Below, one piece after another: positions 15,871 through 25,600 of a stretch of 64,000 bases of DNA. The notes below the pieces were generated by a model. It saw only the letters and a list, made by a program, of their open reading frames with translations. It did no database searches and was not told the DNA's origin. Each line of letters begins with the position of its first letter. Position 1 is the stretch's first letter. Source of the DNA: Cryptosporangium sp044454545 (lineage in GTDB: Bacteria > Actinomycetota > Actinomycetes > Mycobacteriales > Cryptosporangiaceae). The position numbers and the translations under genes were made by a program. The stretch is taken from contig NZ_JBITDV010000011.1 of the NCBI RefSeq assembly GCF_044454545.1, forward strand, positions 124,001 to 188,000, written 5' to 3'.

Positions 15871-15908
15871 CGAAGGCCCGTCCGGTACACCGACCGGACG
15901 GGCCTTCG
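15871..15908 (-). terminator. Terminator of the sulfurtransferase operon
   Basis: Perfect 16-bp arms, 15871-15886 and 15893-15908, with a 6-nt loop, begin 11 nt beyond the DUF1416 stop on the minus strand. Confidence 0.7.
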
Positions 15909-15919
15909 GGAGAATCAGC

Positions 15920-16222
15920 TCAGGCCAGTACGAGGCTGGCCTGGTTGACGCCCTTGTCGGCGGCGACGTCCGTCTGGCCGTTGCCGCTGGCGTGCAGTGC
16001 CCGCACCGTCCACTGGCCCGGCGCCGCGAAGAAGCGGAACTGCCCGGTCGCGGACGACACCACCTCGGCGGTGAACTCGCCGGTCGAGTCGAGGAGCCGG
16101 ACGAACGCGCTCGGCACCGGCGAACCGTCGCCGGCGGTCACGACGCCCTGGATCACGGTCTCCTTCGTGGTGTCGATGCCCTCGGTGCTCAGATCCGTGC
16201 CCTGCTCAGGTGCTCCGCACAT
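15920..16222 (-). CDS. DUF1416 family protein
   Basis: The 100-residue protein begins M-C-G-A-P and contains V-I-Q-G-V-V-T-x-x-D-G-x-P-V-P-x-A-F-V-R-L-L-D and a W-T-V-R-A-L motif, the DUF1416 pattern. It has a carboxypeptidase-regulatory-like (prealbumin-type) beta-sandwich appearance. In actinobacteria it is usually encoded right after a CysA-type thiosulfate sulfurtransferase, as here with a 2-nt gap, so the two probably work together. The conserved Cys2 could take part in sulfur transfer (inference). Confidence 0.85.
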   Translation of the reverse strand: MCGAPEQGTDLSTEGIDTTKETVIQGVVTAGDGSPVPSAFVRLLDSTGEFTAEVVSSATGQFRFFAAPGQWTVRALHASGNGQTDVAADKGVNQASLVLA

Positions 16223-16224
16223 AC

Positions 16225-17058
16225 TCAGACATCCTTCTCGATCGGGACGCCGATCAGCGAACCGTATTCGGTCCACGAACCGTCGTAGTTCTTGACGTTC
16301 TGGTGGCCGAGCAGCTCCTGCAGCACGAACCAGGTGTGGCTCGACCGCTCGCCGATGCGGCAGTACGCGATCGTGTCCTTGCTGTCGTCCAGCCCGGCCT
16401 CGGCGTAGATCTTGCGAAGTTCGTCGTCGGACCGGAAAGTCCCGTCTTCGTTCGCGGCCTTGCTCCACGGCACGTTCACCGCGGTCGGGATGTGGCCGCC
16501 CCGCTGCGACTGCTCCTGCGGCAGGTGCGCCGGTGCCAGCAGCTTGCCGGAGAACTCGTCGGGCGAGCGCACGTCGACCAGGTTCTGGACGCCGATCGAA
16601 GCCACGACCTCGTCGCGGAACGCCCGGATCGAGCTGTCCTGCTCCTTGGCGGTGTAGCTGGCGGCCGCGCGCGAGGGCACGTCCTTGACGAGCTCGCGCC
16701 CGTCGAGTTCCCACTTCTTGCGGCCACCGTCGATCAGCTTCACGGCCTCGTGGCCGTAGAGCTTGAAGTACCAGTACGCGTAGGCGGCGAACCAGTTGTT
16801 GTTGCCGCCGTAGAGCACCACGGTGTCGTCGTTGCCGATGCCCCGGCTGGAGAGCAGCGCCTCGAACTGCTCCTTGTTGACGAAGTCCCGGCGTACCGGG
16901 TCCTGGAGGTCGGTCTTCCAGTCGAGCTTGATCGCACCGGGGATGTGCCCGTTGTCGTACGCCGTGGTGTCCTCGTCGACCTCGACGAAGACGGTGTTCT
17001 CGGCGTTCAGGTTCTTCTCGGCCCAGTCGGTCGAGACGAGCGCGGAATCGCGGCTCAT
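16225..17058 (-). CDS. sseA: Thiosulfate sulfurtransferase (rhodanese, CysA/SseA type)
   Basis: The 277-residue tandem-rhodanese enzyme has an inactive N-terminal domain (H-I-P-G-A-I-K-L-D-W) and a catalytic C-terminal domain with Cys233 in Y-C-R-I-G-E-R-S-S-H, the actinobacterial active-site loop. It transfers sulfane sulfur from thiosulfate to thiophilic acceptors. It sits between DUF4395 and DUF1416 in one minus-strand operon preceded by a cysteine-rich leader peptide, consistent with control by cysteine supply. Confidence 0.92.
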   Translation of the reverse strand: MSRDSALVSTDWAEKNLNAENTVFVEVDEDTTAYDNGHIPGAIKLDWKTDLQDPVRRDFVNKEQFEALLSSRGIGNDDTVVLYGGNNNWFAAYAYWYFKLYGHEAVKLIDGGRKKWELDGRELVKDVPSRAAASYTAKEQDSSIRAFRDEVVASIGVQNLVDVRSPDEFSGKLLAPAHLPQEQSQRGGHIPTAVNVPWSKAANEDGTFRSDDELRKIYAEAGLDDSKDTIAYCRIGERSSHTWFVLQELLGHQNVKNYDGSWTEYGSLIGVPIEKDV

Positions 17059-17095
17059 TCAGACACTCCTTCGTGTGTGGCGAGAGGTGGGTGGG

Positions 17096-17539
17096 TCAGG
17101 ACGTGAAGCGGTGGATCAACAGTCGACCGCGAAGGTACGCGAGACAACCGAGGCAGAGCCCGAACGCGGCGTTGAGAAACGCCGCGAGGAGAGCCGCTGC
17201 GGTGGCCACGACGCCGACGAGTGGGTCGCCGAGGAGGTAGCCGAGTGAGCCGGCCAGCGCGAACGCGAAGCCGACGCCCTGGGCGAACTGCACCGGGGTC
17301 GAGTCTTCACGCTCGGTGGGCGGCGCCAGCCTGGGCGCGACCAGCGTCCGGTAGAGCACCGCGTACGGGGCGGCGCCCAGCCCGACGAAGGCACCGAGCG
17401 CGAACACCAGCGTTTGTGCGGCCAGCAGCCAGCCGTTGCCGGTCAACAGGACGACCGCGAGCACGACGGTCGTGATCCAGGCCGCGAACCGGGGGCCGCG
17501 CGGATCGACCGAAGCCGGTCGGAGGGGAGGTGGGGACAT
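17096..17539 (-). CDS. DUF4395 membrane protein
   Basis: The 147-residue protein has four predicted helices, the early P-R-G-P-R-F-A-A-W segment and the conserved F-G-L-C-L-G-C-L-A-Y-L near the C-terminus. These match DUF4395 proteins, which in actinobacteria precede sulfurtransferase genes. The membrane-embedded Cys pair could handle sulfur or thiols. It is the first gene after the leader peptide and attenuator-like hairpins, 37 nt upstream of the sulfurtransferase start. Confidence 0.85.
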   Translation of the reverse strand: MSPPPLRPASVDPRGPRFAAWITTVVLAVVLLTGNGWLLAAQTLVFALGAFVGLGAAPYAVLYRTLVAPRLAPPTEREDSTPVQFAQGVGFAFALAGSLGYLLGDPLVGVVATAAALLAAFLNAAFGLCLGCLAYLRGRLLIHRFTS

Positions 17540-17550
17540 GGCACTCCTGA

Positions 17551-17647
17551 CATCAAAAAGACCTGACGTCCACGTGAAACGGGGGGTCAGGGCGATGTCA
17601 CTCGAAGAGCGCAGAGAGCATCGCCCGGCGTCAGGCCGGGCGACACA
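17551..17647 (-). promoter_or_regulatory. Attenuator-like hairpins after the cysteine leader
   Basis: On the minus strand an 8-bp hairpin with arms in tcgcccgg/ccgggcga overlaps the leader-peptide stop. Further on, a 6-bp stem (17586-17591 with 17562-17567) is followed directly by U5 (17555-17559), terminator style, just before the DUF4395 ATG. Together with the Cys codons this suggests transcription attenuation or ribosome-dependent control. Confidence 0.5.
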
Positions 17648-17705
17648 GGCAGCTACCGACGCGGCACAGGTCCACCGCGCGGCGCTTGGTGAGCAGGGAG
17701 CTCAT
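17631..17705 (-). CDS. Cysteine-rich actinobacterial leader peptide
   Basis: The 24-residue peptide contains L-L-T-K-R-R-A-V-D-L-C-R-V-G-S-C-L-C-R, the well-known actinobacterial leader-peptide pattern found ahead of sulfur-assimilation and cysteine genes. Cys codons fall at positions 14, 19 and 21. Ribosome stalling at these codons when cysteinyl-tRNA is scarce would alter folding of the following RNA. It precedes the DUF4395-sulfurtransferase-DUF1416 operon by about 90 nt. The identification rests on the motif and position. Confidence 0.88.
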   Translation of the reverse strand: MSSLLTKRRAVDLCRVGSCLCRPA

Positions 17706-17800
17706 GCTGGTCAGCGTAGCAAACCCCGTCGGCTCGCCGTCCCGAAATGCGGGATGATGCTCCTGATGTGCGGGACAACTCGTGCGGTGGCGTGCAATTC

Positions 17801-18229
17801 CTACTCGTTCGGCAGGAATGGACCTATTGCCGCGAGAACCTCGTCACGACGCGGCTGACCCACGGCCCGGCCCGCGATGCGTCCGTTCCGGTCCACCAGC
17901 AGGGTGGTCGGGGTGCTCTGCACGTCCAGTGCGCGTACGGCGTCCAAGTGGGATTCGGCGTCGATCTCGACGTGGTGCACGTCCGGCAGGCGCCCGGCGA
18001 CGTCGGTCAGGATCCGCCGGGTGGCGCGGCAGGGCGCGCAGAACGCGGAGGAGAACTGGACCAGCGTGACGGCGGCGGTCTCCGGCTGAATGCCCAGTTC
18101 GTCCCACACCTGCGGTTCCCCCTCGTCGCGCTGACGGACCCGGCCGGATCGGACGCGCCAGATCAGGCCACCGGCGGTCGCGACCACCAGCACCGCCAGC
18201 AGGATGAGGATCCGCACCCAGAGGTCCAT
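17801..18229 (-). CDS. Membrane-anchored thioredoxin-like protein
   Basis: The 142-residue protein has an N-terminal membrane helix (about 5-25) and a thioredoxin fold with active-site C-A-P-C at 64-67, followed by the cis-Pro segment S-T-P-T-T-L. It is probably an extracytoplasmic thiol-disulfide oxidoreductase or reductant, although topology could also leave the domain inside. It lies between the LmeA-like gene and the sulfur operon on the same strand; the leader peptide has its own start 95 nt downstream. Confidence 0.85.
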   Translation of the reverse strand: MDLWVRILILLAVLVVATAGGLIWRVRSGRVRQRDEGEPQVWDELGIQPETAAVTLVQFSSAFCAPCRATRRILTDVAGRLPDVHHVEIDAESHLDAVRALDVQSTPTTLLVDRNGRIAGRAVGQPRRDEVLAAIGPFLPNE

Positions 18230-18257
18230 GACGACCCAACACCGGCCGGCGCCCGCG

Positions 18258-18995
18258 CTATTTCACCAGGGCGACGTTTCTCGCGGTGCCGGTCACCATG
18301 AGGTTGCCGTTGCTGGCCGCGACCCGCTCGAGTTTCACCGCGAACGGCAGCGCGAGCTCGACCGGCTTCGCGAACTGCGCGGACAGCTCCCGGACCACCG
18401 AGTTCGGCACGCTCACGCCGGCCGCGCTCACGTTCGCGACGTCGAACGTGAGCTGGTTGCCGCTGAGTTTGGGCGTGACGTCGGCGCTCACGTCGATCGT
18501 CCCGACGACCGGCACCTCGACCGGGAGCGTGGCCCGGACCGCGGAGCCCGAGCTCTGCAGCTTCAGCCCGCTCAGGTTGAAGCGGTCGGCGATCTGGGCG
18601 ACGGACAGCTGTCCGGTGCCGGTGACCGTCTTCGCCGTGATGTCGTGCGGCTGGGCGCCGCGCAGCACGTCCCGCGGGATCGCCACGTCCCGCAGCTTCA
18701 CGTCGACCTTGTCGATCGCTCCCTCGGGGGTCTTGACGCCGGTCAGGTGAACATCGGCGCCGTCGAAGTCGCCGGAGATCAGCTGGGTCACGAACGGGAA
18801 GCCGACGACCTGCACGTCCGTGGTCGCGGCCGGGGTGCCGTTCTGCCGCAGGTTGTCGGCGACCGCGGTGTTGAGCCGCCGCTCGACGACGTTGGCCAGC
18901 GCATGGTCGGCGAACCAGCCCACCCCGCAGACGATGATGGCCAAGACCAGCAGGATCGCCAGACATCCGGTTGCCCGCCGTCGCCTGTCGGCCAC
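18258..18995 (-). CDS. DUF2993/LmeA-like lipid-binding protein
   Basis: The 245-residue protein has an N-terminal signal anchor (C-L-A-I-L-L-V-L-A-I-I-V) followed by the DUF2993 body: V-E-x-R-L-N, then V-x-V-x-G-F-P-F-V-T-Q-L and a run of beta-strands with V-D-V-K-L-R-D-V. Mycobacterial LmeA of this family binds phospholipids and supports lipomannan maturation. Here a cell-envelope lipid role is inferred. It is 28 nt upstream of the thioredoxin-like gene and probably co-transcribed with it. Confidence 0.8.
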   Translation of the reverse strand: MADRRRRATGCLAILLVLAIIVCGVGWFADHALANVVERRLNTAVADNLRQNGTPAATTDVQVVGFPFVTQLISGDFDGADVHLTGVKTPEGAIDKVDVKLRDVAIPRDVLRGAQPHDITAKTVTGTGQLSVAQIADRFNLSGLKLQSSGSAVRATLPVEVPVVGTIDVSADVTPKLSGNQLTFDVANVSAAGVSVPNSVVRELSAQFAKPVELALPFAVKLERVAASNGNLMVTGTARNVALVK

Positions 18996-19056
18996 CTGTT
19001 TACCTCCGAGGTCGCAGTGCCAGTAGGTACGACGTATTACCCCGTCGGAGCAAATT

Positions 19057-19992
19057 TCAGAGCGAGAGGCCGACGAGATATCCGATCGGTGCGGCCACGC
19101 TGAAGGCGACCAGCGGGCCGAGCGCGGCTCCGGCGGTGCCGCCGGTCGCCCGGGTACCCGCCGCCAGCCGGCCGGCCCGGGCGAAGTCGACGGCCAGGTC
19201 GGCCAGCACCGCGGCGGTGCCGACCAGCCAGCCGACCAGCGTCGCCGTCCCGACCGACAGGTCCAGCCAGTCGGCCGCCGCGAGCGCGGATCCGCCGGCC
19301 GCCAGCGCGCTGCCCAGCGCGAGGCCGGTCAGCCCCCGCGGTACGTCGGGGCGCGCGGCCGGCCGCGGCAGCACCAGGTCGGTCACCCGGGCGACGACCA
19401 TGCCGAGTGCGGCGGAAAGAAAAATCAGGGCGACCAGGTCCGGGCCGTCTGTGCCTTCGGTGCGCCGCAGCGTCACGGTGGTGGCCAGCGCGATCGCGGC
19501 GACGGCCACGGTCAGCGTCCCGCCGAACGATTCGGTGACGTTGCGCCGCGCGGCACCGCGGGCGAGCTGGGTGAACGTGGTCGCGCCGAACGCGCACGCG
19601 AGCACCGCGACCAGCGAGCCGGCGCCGCGTTCGCCGGTCGTCAGCGCGACGACGTCGGCGGCGATCGCGGTCAGGATCCCGACCGCGACCGTGCCTGCGA
19701 GCCCCGGCGGACGCGTGACCACGCACCAGATACCCACCAGCGCGAGCTGCTCGACCAGGATCGCGACCGCGTACGGCACCGGACCGGCGAACGCGGCCCC
19801 GGCGAGGACCGCCCCGGCGATCAGCGCGGTCAGCCCGGCGACCGCGGCCGCACTCGGGCCGCGGGAGGCCCGGCCCGCGGCCGGGGGCTGCTCCGCATCC
19901 GGGTGGTCTTCCACGTCAGGCCGTTCCGAGTCGAGCGGTTCCGAGTTGGGGCGCGGCTGCACGAAGACGATCGTGCCAGACCCGGTTCGCAC
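19057..19992 (-). CDS. Polytopic membrane protein of unknown function
   Basis: The 311-residue protein has a charged N-terminal tail (about 45 residues rich in Asp, Glu and Pro) and roughly eight Ala/Leu/Val/Gly helices. No motif ties it to a transporter or enzyme family I know. Codon use and composition match the neighbours. It is followed upstream on the same strand by an alpha/beta-hydrolase gene only 9 nt away, so the two may share a transcript. Confidence 0.65.
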   Translation of the reverse strand: MRTGSGTIVFVQPRPNSEPLDSERPDVEDHPDAEQPPAAGRASRGPSAAAVAGLTALIAGAVLAGAAFAGPVPYAVAILVEQLALVGIWCVVTRPPGLAGTVAVGILTAIAADVVALTTGERGAGSLVAVLACAFGATTFTQLARGAARRNVTESFGGTLTVAVAAIALATTVTLRRTEGTDGPDLVALIFLSAALGMVVARVTDLVLPRPAARPDVPRGLTGLALGSALAAGGSALAAADWLDLSVGTATLVGWLVGTAAVLADLAVDFARAGRLAAGTRATGGTAGAALGPLVAFSVAAPIGYLVGLSL

Positions 19993-20001
19993 TCCTGGTG
20001 A

Positions 20002-20778
20002 TCACCGGGCCATTGGAACGTCCGCCTCCGTCAGCCACCACCCGAGGCGGTCGGCGAGCGCGACCGGCAGGCGGTTCTCCGCGTGGGCGAACCCGTCTTC
20101 GAGCCAGACGGTGGCGTTGTCCCCGGCCGCGGCGGCCAGCGCCAGCGGGTGCTCGATCGGGAAGTAGTGGTCGGCCCGGCCGTGCACGAGCAGGATCGGG
20201 GTGGGAGCGATCCGGTGCACCAGTTCCAGCGGCTGCGGTGGGATGTCAGACGTCAGTGGTGCCAGCCGCACCTTGAACACGGTGCGGGCCACGATCCGTC
20301 CGGGCACGCTCTCGACCAGCACGTGCACCGCCCGCATCGGCGGGGTGTCACGGACGAACGACCGCGACGGCGTGCTCACTGCCGCGACCGCGTCCACTCG
20401 TTCGCCGGGGGCCTGGCGCAGCGCCGCGTGGCAGAGCACGACGGCCGCGCCGAACGAGAACCCGAGCGTGACGACCCGGTCGTATCCCCGTGCCCGGCCC
20501 CACTCGACGGCCGCGGCCACGTCCAGAACTTCGTTCGTGCCCATCGTCGAGCGACCCTCGCTGCGCCCGTGCCCACGCAGTTCGACGACCAGGATGTCGG
20601 CCCGGCGTCGGAGCCGGACGACGAGACGACGCACGGCGGCAATGCGCGCGTGCCCGGTGAAACCCGGGACCAACACGATCAAAGTTGTCGAATCGCCCGC
20701 CGATGTGGTTGCCCACCACGAACCGAACAGGTGAACTTTATCCTCTGTGAGGAGGAGCACCGGTTCTCCGCTGTTCAC
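20002..20778 (-). CDS. Alpha/beta hydrolase
   Basis: The 258-residue hydrolase shows L-V-P-G-F-T-G-H at the oxyanion strand, the nucleophile elbow G-F-S-F-G, a late Asp in H-G-R-A-D-H-Y-F-P and the catalytic His in G-F-A-H-A-E-N, a complete Ser-Asp-His triad. It lacks a signal peptide and is presumably cytoplasmic. The substrate is unknown; E-L-R-G-H-G-R-S-E is typical of esterase or lysophospholipase-like members. It is divergent from glnR. Confidence 0.85.
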   Translation of the reverse strand: MNSGEPVLLLTEDKVHLFGSWWATTSAGDSTTLIVLVPGFTGHARIAAVRRLVVRLRRRADILVVELRGHGRSEGRSTMGTNEVLDVAAAVEWGRARGYDRVVTLGFSFGAAVVLCHAALRQAPGERVDAVAAVSTPSRSFVRDTPPMRAVHVLVESVPGRIVARTVFKVRLAPLTSDIPPQPLELVHRIAPTPILLVHGRADHYFPIEHPLALAAAAGDNATVWLEDGFAHAENRLPVALADRLGWWLTEADVPMAR

Positions 20779-20872
20779 TGTTGTTATCCTCCTCGTAACG
20801 CTCCGGGCCGCTCATCTCGGGGTTTGAACTGGGCAGCGCCGCCCGACCGGATCAATCACCCGGAGGTGGCCC

Positions 20873-21589
20873 ATGGAAATCCTCCTTATGACGGCCGGCG
20901 TCGAAGCCGAGGCCGCGACCGTTCTTCCTGCCCTGGATCTTCTGGGACACACGGTCCGCACCGCACCTCGAGACCTCAAGGCGCTGCTCGGGGGTCCGAC
21001 CCCCGACGCGGTCATGGTGGATGCGCGCGGCGACCTCGCCGGTGCCCGCTCCACCTGCCGCCTGCTGCGCACGACCGGGCTGACCGTTCCGCTGTTCGCC
21101 GTGCTCACCGAGGGCGGTCTGGTCGCGCTCAACGCCGAGTGGGGCGTCGACGACATCGTGCTCACCTCCGCCGGTCCGGCCGAGGTCGAGGCTCGCCTCC
21201 GTCTCGCGACCGGCAAGAACGGCAACGACGCGGCCGACGACGAGCCGGGCGTCGTCCGCGCCGGTGAGCTGGTGATCGACCCGCAGACCTACTCGGCCCG
21301 CATCAAGGGCCGCCCGCTCGACCTCACGTACAAGGAGTTCGAGCTGCTCCGCTTCCTGGCCCAGCACCCGGGCCGGGTGTTCACCCGAGACCAGTTGCTG
21401 CGCGAGGTGTGGGGCTACGACTACTTCGGCGGCACCCGCACCGTCGACGTACACGTACGACGTCTGCGCGCGAAGCTCGGCAGCGAGCACGAGGCGCTGA
21501 TCGGCACCGTGCGTCAGGTCGGCTACAAGTTCGTGACGCCGCCGCCGCGCACCCTCCCCGATCACGAGCCGGTACTCACCGTCGTCTGA
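20873..21589 (+). CDS. glnR: GlnR-type nitrogen regulator (orphan OmpR-family)
   Basis: The 238-residue protein has a degenerate receiver domain with D50 in V-M-V-D-A-R-G-D and E-G-G-L-V-A-L in place of the usual acidic pocket and Thr/Lys pattern. Its winged helix (L-D-L-T-Y-K-E-F-E-L-L-R-F-L, R-T-V-D-V-H-V-R-R-L-R-A-K-L-G) matches GlnR closely. GlnR controls glutamine synthetase, ammonium and nitrate genes in actinobacteria without a cognate kinase. It lies immediately upstream of mshD, as in other actinomycetes. The ATG at 20873 has ggagg upstream. Confidence 0.92.
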   Translation: MEILLMTAGVEAEAATVLPALDLLGHTVRTAPRDLKALLGGPTPDAVMVDARGDLAGARSTCRLLRTTGLTVPLFAVLTEGGLVALNAEWGVDDIVLTSAGPAEVEARLRLATGKNGNDAADDEPGVVRAGELVIDPQTYSARIKGRPLDLTYKEFELLRFLAQHPGRVFTRDQLLREVWGYDYFGGTRTVDVHVRRLRAKLGSEHEALIGTVRQVGYKFVTPPPRTLPDHEPVLTVV

Positions 21590-21603
21590 GCGGTACCGCA
21601 CAT

Positions 21604-21630
21604 CGAAGGGCGCCCGTCGGGCGCCCTTCG
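21604..21630 (+). terminator. glnR terminator
   Basis: Perfect 12-bp arms, 21604-21615 and 21619-21630, with a 3-nt loop and a T-rich tail lie 15 nt after the glnR stop and 18 nt before the mshD start. Confidence 0.75.
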
Positions 21631-21648
21631 TGTGTTTAGGGTTGAGTC

Positions 21649-22536
21649 GTGGACCACACCCCGGAAGACATCGAAGCGGTACTCGCGCTCGCTGACGCCG
21701 CCGCGGCGACCGACGGGGTCGGGCCGCTTTCCGAGCAGACGCTATTGGCATTGCGCAATCCGGCCGACTACCCGGACGTCGTACATCTCTTCGTGCGCTC
21801 GGACACCGGAATCGTCGGCTACGCGCAGATCACTCCGGAACCCACGAATGCGTCGGCGGAAGTGGTAATACATCCCGCGTTCCGCGGAAAAGGCCTCGGA
21901 CGACAACTCCTCGACGCCGTTCTCGACGCGGTCGGCACTCCGCTGGCGATCTGGGCGCACGGCGACAACCCGGCGGCGAAATCGCTGGCGCACACGCTGG
22001 GGCTCGAACGCTCCCGGGTCCTGTTCAAGATGTGCCGCCCGTTGACCGGATCGCTGCCCCCGGTTGCTCTGCCGGATGGCGTCCGCCTCAGGTCTTTTGT
22101 CGTGGGGACGGACGACGCGGCCTGGCTGCGCGTGAACGCACGAGCCTTCGCCACCCACCCTGAGCAGGGAAAATGGACGCACCACGACCTCGAGCTGCGG
22201 CAGCGCGAACCGTGGTTCGACGCGGAGGGATTCCTGCTGGCGGTACCGTCCGACGACCCGCAGCGGCTGCTCGGGTTCCACTGGACCAAGCGCGAGCCCG
22301 CTGCGGACGGGACGCCGGGGCCGGAGGGCGAGGTCTACGTGGTCGGCGTCGACCCGGATGCGCAGGGCCTGAAGCTCGGTAAGGCGCTGACGATCGCCGG
22401 GCTGGAATACCTGGCCCGCACCGGCGCGACCGAGGGCACGCTTTATGTCGACGAATCAAATCCGCGGGCCGTAAATTTGTATGACAACCTCGGTTTCGAA
22501 GTGTGCGCCACCGATGTGATGTACGCGCGAAACTGA
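21649..22536 (+). CDS. mshD: Mycothiol synthase
   Basis: The 295-residue enzyme has two tandem GNAT domains. The first holds E-V-V-I-H-P-A-F-R-G-K-G-L-G (acetyl-CoA loop) and W-A-H-G-D-N-P-A-A. The second carries E-V-Y-V-V-G-V-D-P-D-A-Q-G and T-L-Y-V-D-E-S-N-P-R-A-V. MshD acetylates Cys-GlcN-Ins in the last step of mycothiol synthesis and is diagnostic of actinobacteria. GTG at 21649. It is the last backbone gene before the surface island; mshA of the same pathway lies 39 kb away. Confidence 0.93.
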   Translation: MDHTPEDIEAVLALADAAAATDGVGPLSEQTLLALRNPADYPDVVHLFVRSDTGIVGYAQITPEPTNASAEVVIHPAFRGKGLGRQLLDAVLDAVGTPLAIWAHGDNPAAKSLAHTLGLERSRVLFKMCRPLTGSLPPVALPDGVRLRSFVVGTDDAAWLRVNARAFATHPEQGKWTHHDLELRQREPWFDAEGFLLAVPSDDPQRLLGFHWTKREPAADGTPGPEGEVYVVGVDPDAQGLKLGKALTIAGLEYLARTGATEGTLYVDESNPRAVNLYDNLGFEVCATDVMYARN

Positions 22537-22609
22537 CGCTATTTCTGCACCTGAATTGCACCCGTTTACTCACTTACCGGGATATCGCCCTTTTACGTAA
22601 GTTGCGACT

Positions 22610-25600
22610 ATGCAACTGGGGAGTTCGGCCCGTCGGTGGGGACGGGACTCGAAGACCGCTGCGTCCGGCAATGCGGCACCGAAGCAGGTCCTCCGCTGGT
22701 TCGGCCTTGCCGTCGTTGCGCTTCTGATCGGCGGTGTCCTCGGACAGGTACCGGGCACGCGCGCCGAGGCCGCAGCGGGCGACGCGGCGGCCCGCGGCAT
22801 CGTCGTCGGTCTCGGCGCCAAGGTCGCCGGCCTCCAGTTGCTGACGCTCAACACCGTGCTCGGCAAGGCGGACGCGCCGGCCGCCGGTGGCACCGCCACC
22901 GACACCACCGTGAACCTGGGCACGGACGCGGGCTCGGCGGTGACGGTCGGGGCCAAGGTCGACTCGATCACCGCGACCCGGTCGACCGTGAGCTCGTCGG
23001 CCAAGTCGCAGATCAGCGGCATCAGCATCGCGGGGCTGGGAAACACCTCGATCCTCGACACCGGCCCCAACGGTGTGATCTCCGCTGAGGCTGTCTGCCC
23101 GGCCAGCGGCCCCCAGACCGTCAAGACCTCGCTGGCCGGGGTGAACGTGCTCGGTAAGGCCGTCAACGTCTCGGTCGGCGCGCCGCAGGTGATCCCGGGG
23201 CTGAGCGTCTCGGTGCCCGGGCTGCTCAACGCCAAGCTCGCGGCGACCGTCTCCCGGGTCGAGAACACGACCGCCGGTTCCGCGAACGCCACCGCGCTGT
23301 CGATCTCGCTCAAGTTGACCGCCGACCTCGGCATCGACGTGAGCCTCGGCTCGATCGCGCTCGCGACCGCCACCTGCCAGAAGCCCGCGGTGCCGGCCAC
23401 GGTCACCACCAGCCTCGACCCTCCGTCGGGCAAGCAGTCGGGCGGCACCTCGGTCACGGTCAAGGGCTCCGGCTTCGTGCCCGGCGCCACCTCGGTGACC
23501 GTCGGCGGCCTCCCGGCCACCGTCACGAACGTCTCCGGCGACGGCACCCAGGTCACGTTCACCACCCCGCAGATGACCGTCGGGCCGCAGGACGTCGTCG
23601 TCACCTCCGCCGGCGGCGGAAGTTCACCGCCGTTGACGTTCACCGCGCTGGCCGACGGGTCGGACGCGACCGTGAGCGCGCCGTCTCCGCCGTCCGGTTA
23701 CACGTCCGGCAGCACGAAACTCACGCTGACGGGGTCCAAGCTCAGCACCGCCACCGGCCTGAAGATCGGCGACACCACCGCGACCGACGTGGTCGTGAGC
23801 CCGGACGGCACCCGGATCACCGGAACGATCCCCCGCTCCGAGAAGGCCGGGGCGACGCCGGTGACCGTGGTGTTCCCGGCCGGCACCGTCAACGCGGGCA
23901 ACTACACCTACCTCGCGCCGAGCGTCGACGCCGTCGTGCCGTCGCAGGGCCCGGAGACCGCGGGCACCGCGGTGACGATCAACGGCAAAGGCCTGACCGG
24001 TGCCGACGGCGTCACGTTCGGTGGCACCCCGGCGACGAACGTCACGGTCAGCGCCGACGGGACGTCGATCACCGCGACTGCGCCCGCCCACGCGCCGGGC
24101 GTCGTCGACGTCGTCGTCTCGCTGCCCGGCCTGGACGCGACGCTGAGCAGCGGCTACTCGTACCAGGCACCGAGCTCGCCGTCGCCGTCGCAGGTGTCGC
24201 CGACGAGCGGGTCGACGGTCGGCGGAACCGACCTGGTGCTCACCGGCACGAACTTCACCAACGTCGACGCGGCCACGATCGGTGGCTCGGCGGCGACGAT
24301 CGTCAGCGGCCCGACCGACACGTCGATCACCGTGCGGACGCCGGTCTCCGAGAAGACCGGGCCGGTCGACATCGCGCTGACCACGTCGGACCACTTGTCC
24401 GGGGCGCTCCCGCAGGGCTTCACGTACGTCGGCCCGACGCTGACGGCCATCAGCCCGTCGTCGGGGCCGCAGTCCGGTAGCCCGAACGTGGAACTCGTCG
24501 GCACCGGTCTGGCCACGGCCACCGGAGTCAAGGTCGGTGACACCGACGGCACGATCCTCAGCCGCACGGACACCCACCTCGTTTTCAACGTCCCGGTCGG
24601 CACGCCGGGCGACGCCCCGGTCACGGTTCAGGTCGCCGGCGCGGATCCGGCGCCGCTCACGTACACGTACCTGTACGACGGCTCGACCGCGAGGGTCAGC
24701 GGAGTCGACCCGAGCACGATCGCGACGTCCGGCAAGAAGGTGACGATCTCCGGCACGAACCTGACCGGCGCGTCCGACGTGCTGTTCCACGGCTTCGCCG
24801 GCACCGGCATGACCGTCAACCCGGCCGGCACCCTGATCACGGTCACCGCGCCGACCCGCGAGACCGGCGGTGACGTCCCGGTCGTCGTCGAGTACCCGTT
24901 CGGCACCGCGCAGGCGGGAAACATCACCTACCAGCTCCCGACGATCACCGGCGTGAACCCGGTCAGCGGCCCCGCGGCCGGCACCACCGTCGTCTCGATC
25001 GCCGGCACGAACTTCACCGGGGCCACCGACGTCACGTTCGGCGGCAAGCCGGCGACCGAATTCAGCGTCAACACGGCCGGCACCGGGATCCAGGCGACGG
25101 TCCCGGCCCACGCACCCGGCCCGGTCGACGTCGTCGTCGTGCTACCGGGTGCGGACGCGACGGCGACCAGCGGCTACACCTACCAGAACGACGGTTCGGG
25201 CGCGTCGATCACCGACGTCGCCCCGGACACGCTGCCGACCAGCGGCGGACCGGTGACGATCACCGGCACCGGGCTGGGTGACGTCACCGGCATCACGGTG
25301 AACGGCACGCCGATCACCACGTACTCGGCCGACGACACGACGATCACGTTCACCGCGCCGCCGACCGCCACGCCCGGTGACGCCCCCGTCGTCCTCTCGT
25401 TCCCGGCCGGCAAGGTGACGGCCGATCCGATCACGTACACCGCTCCGAAGATCGCTTCGATCAAGCCCGGACAGGGGCCGACCGCAGGCGGTGACACGGT
25501 GACGATCACCGGCACCGGGCTGAACGCCGCGACCCGCGTGACGTTCGACGGGATCGAGGCGACGATTCTCGAGGTCACCGCGACCGGCCTGAAGGTGACC

